Below are positions 57,776 through 64,000 of a stretch of DNA of 64,000 nt, in pieces. The notes under the pieces were generated by a model, which was not told the origin of the DNA, did not search any database, and saw only the letters and a list, made by a program, of their open reading frames with translations. The translations under genes were made by a program, and so were the position numbers. Position 1 is the stretch's first letter. Each line of letters begins with the position of its first letter. The DNA comes from Coriaria nepalensis (Eukaryota > Streptophyta > Magnoliopsida > Cucurbitales > Coriariaceae), in assembly GCA_027186245.1 (NCBI GenBank), contig CP114495.1, forward strand, positions 3,859,001 to 3,923,000, given 5' to 3'.

Positions 57776-59160
57776 TGATATGCAATGTACTATACTACAC
57801 TTCTTCCACTATCCAATACGTACAAATATCAATATATATATATATATATATATATAGGTAGCATGTTTGTCTCTTATGGTCGGTGACATACTTCAATATG
57901 TTTAATCTTTTTCTCAAATCTTTGTCGCTGCTTTTGTCGGAAAGTTTCTATGCATGTTGTGTTCTTTTTTTTTTCTGTCGTGTTTCATGTGAAACTCTAA
58001 CTTCTGAGTTCAATCCAATGAATATGAGATTAGTGCCTCTATGCCGAAGCTTTTCAACTAGTTAAATCTTTTGATCTCGGCATCTTAATTAGGAGAAAAC
58101 AAACAAACTATTTAAAAGCGACGAGTTTAAAAACTCAACTTGATGATGATGGATTACTCAAATTCTAAAACTCCAAGGTTGTGAAATTGTCATACAATTC
58201 AAAGGAAGTAAGAAAATGACGACTAATTGCTGACCTCTTATATTTTAAGGAATTTTCGAATCCTTTGGGAAATTGAATTTAGTTTAGAAGAGGGTGTATT
58301 TTTGGCCTACTAAGCCTTTAAATTCTTAAATCAAACTTCTCTTTTGAGTTTTAGTGACTTGGAATTGGACAAATTTCTTGGAGTTGCAATGACAAATGAG
58401 ACAATGAGAGGGAGAATATTCAATAGTGGTTCATTATATATACATGTATGTACATTAGTATACGATTGTAAGGAGTTTCAAAGATATTATACACATGAAA
58501 AATTTTAAAAAATTACATAATTACCATAATAGAATTTTAAGAATACCAAAAAAAAAAAAAAAAAACCCTATGTAAATAGATGCTTATTTTGATTTCCACA
58601 CAAAAGACACCTAATTAGGTGAGAATGAAAAAATGAATTTGTCATTCTAATAGAAATAAAAAAATTATTTGTTTAAACCAAATAGTGGAATTAAATGGAA
58701 TTTTTCATTTCATTCAACTAAAAAATCAAACCAAACATGCCCTAATATCTTAAAAGATCAAGCTTTTAAGACATTCACTAACTATATAAATTACTTAAAT
58801 TAATCATGTAACTAAATTGTTAAGAAAGTGCTCCCAAAATTAATCATATTAGTTACGAAAGATTCCTAATAAGACAATTCAAAAGAGTACACCCCAGAAA
58901 ATCTAAAAACCAATGGAAAGTCTGAGAAAACTAGAGAATTGGAAAAGTTACAAATGACTAGTACATAAATCGGTCGAACGTGGAGAGAAGCTCGTATACA
59001 AAAGTGAAAAGTGGTTACTTGCCACTCAAGCAAGTTTGACAACCAAGTAACAAGCTCATTCGACCATGCAGTATTGCTTATAAATATAACTCATCGTCAT
59101 TATTGCGAAGGGTCCAACACCAACATAAAAAATACATTACAACTTGGTTCATCACCATCA
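56882..59160. other. Intergenic sequence; nothing recognised
   Basis: AT-rich with TA microsatellites at about 57058-57073, 57740-57770 and 57832-57856. Short open frames (57029-57232, 57421-57615, 57883-58065) show no known domain. Confidence 0.55.
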
Positions 59161-59167
59161 CAAAAGT

Positions 59168-60345
59168 TAAATTTCAAAATTTTTAGAATTCTATTCTCCG
59201 ATGGATTTTAGGTTTTGTATCTATTTGAGAGAATTTCGAGCAGATACATATTCATTTATTTTAGGAACATGAATTAATTTTCTTTTTATGTTTCCGTTGA
59301 ATGTCAGGTGCAATCATAGTTACGGTTGATGCTCGAATGCAAACCCTAAAAAAAAGGTGCTAGAGTTTTATGTATTCATTGAAAACCTAGATGTGGAGGC
59401 TTTTCTTGATCATACAAGATAGAGAGATTTTTCCAAATTACGAAGATTAGTGAATAATGCAAAATCGAACAAGTTGAGTTTAAAGTAAAGGGAGGAGGAG
59501 GAGCCTAGTGGCAGAGTTTGTTAGATGAATACTACTACAGGTTGAGACAAACCTAGGTAAGAGATTGAATTATGATGAGAGAGTTACTGTAATAACTATT
59601 CCTTTCCATGATTATATATAAATGTTCAATAGACATATTCTTGTTCGTAGCATAATCATAAAGAGTTGTAATTTTGATAATTCAGTCTCAAAGAAGCCAA
59701 TAGATCATCTGAAACTAACTACTAATTGAATTATATGTGGCTCATTATCAGATTAGTTGGAATAAGAATAAACCATTTATTCAGATAATATTTTTGTAAG
59801 GTGCCTATATTTATGAAAAAATTTATAAATTTAAAAGTTATTTGTTACCATTGAGATAAACACATATTATATTCTAATCCTCGGAGTTAGATGTAGATAG
59901 TATATATATGGGTAGAGATCATACCTATATATTTCATTTAGAGTGTAAAAAGACTAAAGTCTTTAATTGAAAATTATGCTCAAAACTTCTAAAGTGGAAG
60001 ATAAAATTTTTAACGACGATTCAAAAAAATTAGTTTTTATAAAAAATGCATATGCCCCAAATGTTAGAAAAGAAACATTCGAATAAAATAATAAAATTTA
60101 AATTTAAGATGATGATTATAATAAAAAATAAAAAAAAATTATGAATTTGAGATTAGTGAATGATTTAAGGAAAAGAAGATAAAAATTAAATTTTTAAATT
60201 TTTATAATTTTATTCTCCAATCAATTTTAGAATTATTTAATATTTATTTAAGTGAATTTCAAATAAATACTTATTCGTATTTTATGAATATAGATTAATT
60301 TTCTTTTCACACTTTCATTGCATTATCAGACCTCAATGCAAAGGC
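59168..60345 (+). repeat. Pair of ~150 bp direct repeats 1 kb apart
   Basis: 59168-59330 and 60190-60345 are alike: AAATTTTTAGAATTCTATTC against AAATTTTTATAATTTTATTC, then TTTTAG, TTAATTTTCTTTT, TTTCCRTTG-like words in the same order. They could be remnants of LTRs or of a duplication. The interior (59331-60189) holds no recognisable gene. Confidence 0.5.
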
Positions 60346-60590
60346 AGAATCGAGGTGGGTGGGACTCCTCTACATGTCATACTTAGAAGGTGGTTATTTG
60401 AAATTAAGTCCTAGGGGCCGGCCATCCACTGAAGATATAGGCTGACCTCAGGTGGGGTCCCATGAGTTAATTTCGCCAGTCATTCACAATCTCAACAGAG
60501 CATAGCTATGCCTGAAGTCACGCATTTTTTTCAGGCTGAGGTTAGAGGACAACACTCCCCCCCACCCAGCCGCTTAGACGACGATGTGTA
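60345..60590. other. GC-richer island of unknown origin
   Basis: Stands out from the AT-rich flanks, with GGGGCCGGCC near 60414 and a run CCCCCCCACCC near 60556. No coding frame or RNA fold was recognised. Perhaps a transposon piece. Confidence 0.35.
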
Positions 60591-61019
60591 ACGTGAATGA
60601 TTCGATGAATATCATATTAATTATTTAATTAATAAATCAGTAAATAATAATATTTATTTATTTTATATATTTTATAAATTTGATTTCCTTATTTTTATCC
60701 GGAATATTATTTAAGAATGAACCAAGAATTGATGAATTCTATATCCATACTCTACCAAGTTTTCTCTCAAAATTCAAACTTCCATCTCTGGGGTTTTCGG
60801 AAAACAATCCGGACCAATTCTTTCATGTTTTTTTTGTCACAAGTGGAACTGACTTCGAACATACTATTGGCAGATCTAAATCTTACACCAACAAATAATT
60901 TGCTTTATGATTATAAAAGGCAGAGGAATTCGAAATTGCTAACATGATGAATTGGATGTAAATAAATAAATATAATATATATATCTTTTTTAAATTGAAA
61001 AACAAAGATTCAAAATTTT

Positions 61020-61345
61020 AGGGATGGCCAAAAGTATTATCGGAACCGGATACTGTAATTACAACTTATGTTTAAGTTCGATATCATAATATCAAATTCA
61101 GTTTATATATTTATTTTTTATTTTTTATTTTTCAAAAATTTGTTTTTAATTTATTTATTTAATTTTATTTATATATATATATTCCAGTACCGGTATTGAT
61201 ACCGGTATAGAAATCCAAATCAATCTTGGCACCAATCTCGTTATCGAAATGAAAATCGATTCCGGTATTATATTCTAATATCTGTTTCGGTATCGTATCC
61301 GATATTAATTTTGAAGTTTTTGATCTAATCGGTACCAATACTCCT
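61020..61345. repeat. Possible foldback element rich in GGTACCGATACC-like words
   Basis: Contains repeated TACCGGTATTGATACCGG, CCGGTATTA, GGTATCGTATCC and GGTACCAATA words. The left side (GGAACCGGATACTG) and the right side (GGTACCAATACTCC reversed) may form imperfect inverted ends. Plant hAT-type elements often have such ends, but borders are unclear. Confidence 0.3.
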
Positions 61346-61825
61346 GTTGATAACGAGAAAAAAAGTCAGGCCACAAAATTTATTGATAGATAATGCACAT
61401 ATATACGTCCACAGGCGAAGAACAATGAATAATTTCATAAAATAGTGGAATTGCAGGAGATTGTAAGGCTTGAAACCAAAAGAAGGCTCAAAACACTCTT
61501 ACCCCAATCGAAATGATGGCTCACACCCACCTTATGGTGACTTTTTGCCCACACAATAAAATCTAAGTGACTTGGGTTTGTAACTTAATTTATAGGACAA
61601 TTGGGTCACTTGGACTCAAAGTGTATCGTAATGACAATTTCATAAGAAATAGGAAACTACATAATTACAATTATAATCATTAACTCAACATCACATCTAA
61701 CCATAACTCTCAGTTCAACTCACAAAAACCACCCAAAGAAGAAAAAAACACCTAAGAGCATCTTAGACGGTCACTTTTACCGTAGGCCAAGAAAATTAAA
61801 CTCCACTTCTGATGATTCTGTACCA
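61346..61825. other. Unassigned sequence
   Basis: Less AT-rich than average, without a recognisable frame. It may belong to the LINE whose RNase H remnant follows. Confidence 0.35.
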
Positions 61826-62010
61826 AATACTACCTGCCACCTAATATAACCAAGCCAAATTCCTTCTTTTGTCAAACCATCAGCGAATGAATTAAACCTC
61901 ACGTAGCACATGACTTACTTTTTGCTTTAAAACCTTTGATTCAAACTTTTAAAAGGGATAAATTCTTGCACGAACATGACATCAAACTGAAAATGATGTA
62001 AGGAAATCGC
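61826..62010 (-). pseudogene. LINE RNase H remnant, minus strand
   Basis: Minus-strand reading gives FESKVLKQKVSHVLREVNSF, then ADGLTKEGIWLG. The V-x-H-V-x-R-E-x-N-x-x-A-D-x-L-x-K-x-G pattern is the end of the RNase H domain in plant LINEs. Only this piece is clear. Confidence 0.55.
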
Positions 62011-64000
62011 TCAATTTTTGTTAATATTATTTTCGCTTGATATTTCTTATGATATTAGATCTAGATTTCTAATCCTAAACTGGACTCATAAAAAAAAAAA
62101 AAAAGATAACATTAAAACAAATTGATTGAATAGTGTGAGTTTAAGATCTATTTTGACACACCATCTTCAACTTGAGAATCACTTTCAATAATCACCCCAA
62201 CATTTTTGGAAAAATATTGCTTCAATGATCCTCTATTGGAATCTCTCAATGTTCCTCCAATCCCTCTCATGTCCCATTTTCCTGTAACCAATCCATCAAC
62301 ATTGAATATCTACCATCTACTTTCCGGCGGGACCCACAGTAACACTCCATTTCTTGATAATCTAAATTTCTTCTCCCCTCAAACCTTATCAAAATTAGTT
62401 AACATCTTGCAAATTTGCGGAGACAAACATTAACAGTAATAATAAATTTTCTTCAGTCATTATTATTTCACATATTTCTTCTAACACGCGCAAATGTCGA
62501 AATTGGTAGAGAAGAAAGTAGATCATACGAAAGAAGTTACAGGAAGATGTGACAAAATAGGAAAAGGATATAACAATATGTAGGTGAAGATGAAAGGAGA
62601 GCTAGTTAACTTATAGTTTGCTAGCTTAGTTAGGTTTGGGATTTATGTTTAAGAGAAAATTATTAGTAAATATGAGAAAAATATATTTATTATTAATTAA
62701 TTTTAAAATAAATATTTTAATTTTTTTTATATATATTATCATAATTAAATTTAACATATAATCAAATTTATAATTATATATATATATACATATTACCTTA
62801 TTAATATTAAAATATCTATATATAAGTTCAATTAATGCCACATATATATACTCAAAATTAATTATAAAAAGAATTTATTTATTTTTATTAAATATTTATT
62901 TTTTAATAATTCTTTTTAAATACAAGATATATTATTCTCCATATTAATTAACCAAATATATAAGTTTCGTAGGATTTCATGCTGTATATATGTAATGTAT
63001 AAATGTATATAACTAGTCTAATTTCTCTTTACTCCCGAAAAGGGAGCTGGAAGGGAGAAAGTAGAGTAGAACAAAATCAAAATTTTGACTGTAGATTGAA
63101 AAAGTGTTCTAACCGCGCCGTAGTTTCCTTCAAAGTATTCCTTTCGTCTAGGACTTAAACACTGTCTACTAGTTCATGCGTCAACCTTCATCGATCGCCA
63201 CATATATATATCTATCTATATCTATCTATATCTATCTATATCTATCTATATATATATATATATAATGTATATACATGTTATATATATTATGTTAGAGTTG
63301 GAGTGTCTACATTGTTTGAACCTTGAAAGTCAAAGTGTCAAAAGTAACTTGACGGGTGCATTAATCTTAATTAGAAGTAGACAGTCGTCAAATTCAATTA
63401 ATAGAATGTACATGACTAATCTTTTGAGCATTATCTGAAATAATGGTATCAAAATTGGTTAGATATTTTGGTTTGGTCCATGATTAATGGCCCGTGCATG
63501 ATTTTGAGTTCAGCGGAACCGGATGCCCGGCCTATTATTTCTACTCGACTGAATTTGAGAGTTTATAAATTTCAAATATATTTATTTTATTTCTTAAAAT
63601 ATTCTTCTATTTTGTCCTACCTCTTGAATATTTCTTATAAATATCTTCTCTCATTTTAATTTTTTTTCACAAATTTCCTCGCACTCTCACTTTCTCTATT
63701 CTCTAATTCCTTACTCTCTCTCTCTAATTTTTTGTAGGTTCTATTTTTTCTTTCTTTATGTCGAGATATTTTTTTTTAACGGAACTATTTATGTAATGTT
63801 TATTATTACGCAATGAGATTTTTATTTGACCAAAATTTTTTATTTTATTTGTTTATTATAATTTATAATTTTTTTATTTAAATAGTCGGGCTCATTGGTC
63901 GGCCAGTTTTGAATTCATCTCATAAACCTCATCTGATTCAAGATAAATCCAAAGGGCTACACGAATTGGCCCCATATAAATTTTTATTAACCGGGCCAAC
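62011..64000. other. AT-rich tail of the window
   Basis: A TATC/TATATC microsatellite lies at about 63207-63266. Less AT-rich pieces at 63470-63540 and 63885-64000 share GGCCC words and may be the two ends of one more element that the window cuts off. No gene recognised. The 62206-62433 frame has no known domain. Confidence 0.45.

Overview
The window is nuclear DNA of a flowering plant, most likely a eudicot. It is strongly AT-rich, its genes are split by short GT-AG introns, and all three intact protein genes are plant families: a chloroplast galactolipid-remodelling enzyme, a gibberellin 2-oxidase and an R2R3-MYB factor. Between them lie decayed plant transposons of many classes (LINE, Ty1/Copia, Ty3/Gypsy, Mutator-like, hAT-like, DUF1985/Ulp1-type and foldback elements), AT microsatellites and minisatellites. 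I see no rRNA, tRNA, CRISPR or bacterial-type operon.

Layout. 0-2.2 kb: small AT-rich stem-loop and a broken LINE tail. 2.6-6.4 kb, minus strand: complete ten-exon SFR2-like gene (649 codons). 8.0-10.0 kb: a promoter-like stretch split by a 1.28 kb Mutator-like element with long terminal inverted repeats, which lies directly 5' of a TATA box and a short possible first exon. 11.2 kb: RNase H remnant. 12-15 kb: unassigned sequence. 15.4-17.9 kb: LINE with ORF1 and reverse-transcriptase remnants, internally scrambled. 18.1-19.2 kb: LTR-like repeat. 21.15-21.93 kb: large palindromic element just upstream of a three-exon GA2ox gene (22.3-26.8 kb), whose first intron holds two more foldback elements. 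28.5-33.7 kb: a partial, dead tandem copy of GA2ox, broken by an LTR-like repeat and a 714 bp insertion with a perfect 7 bp target duplication. 37-40.2 kb: DUF1985/Ulp1-type transposon remnant. 40.2-44.4 kb: end of a Ty3/Gypsy element and its LTR with a 70 bp minisatellite. 45.2-48.6 kb: a foldback derivative of the DUF1985/Ulp1 element with a telomere-like array inside. 49.9-51.6 kb, minus strand: R2R3-MYB of subgroup 20. 52.6-54.0 kb: Copia remnant with gag. 56.1-56.9 kb: hAT-like element. 59-64 kb: repeats and a LINE RNase H remnant.

The three intact genes are independent units. Family knowledge links SFR2 to freezing and dehydration tolerance, GA2ox to gibberellin inactivation and subgroup-20 MYBs to stress and senescence, but nothing here shows co-regulation. 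The liveliest biology is in the mobile DNA: foldback elements in the promoter and intron of GA2ox, a Mutator-like insertion at a promoter, a Ulp1-like ORF that stayed open after losing its apparent catalytic residues, and telomere-like repeats that interrupt a second copy at the place expected for the catalytic cysteine.
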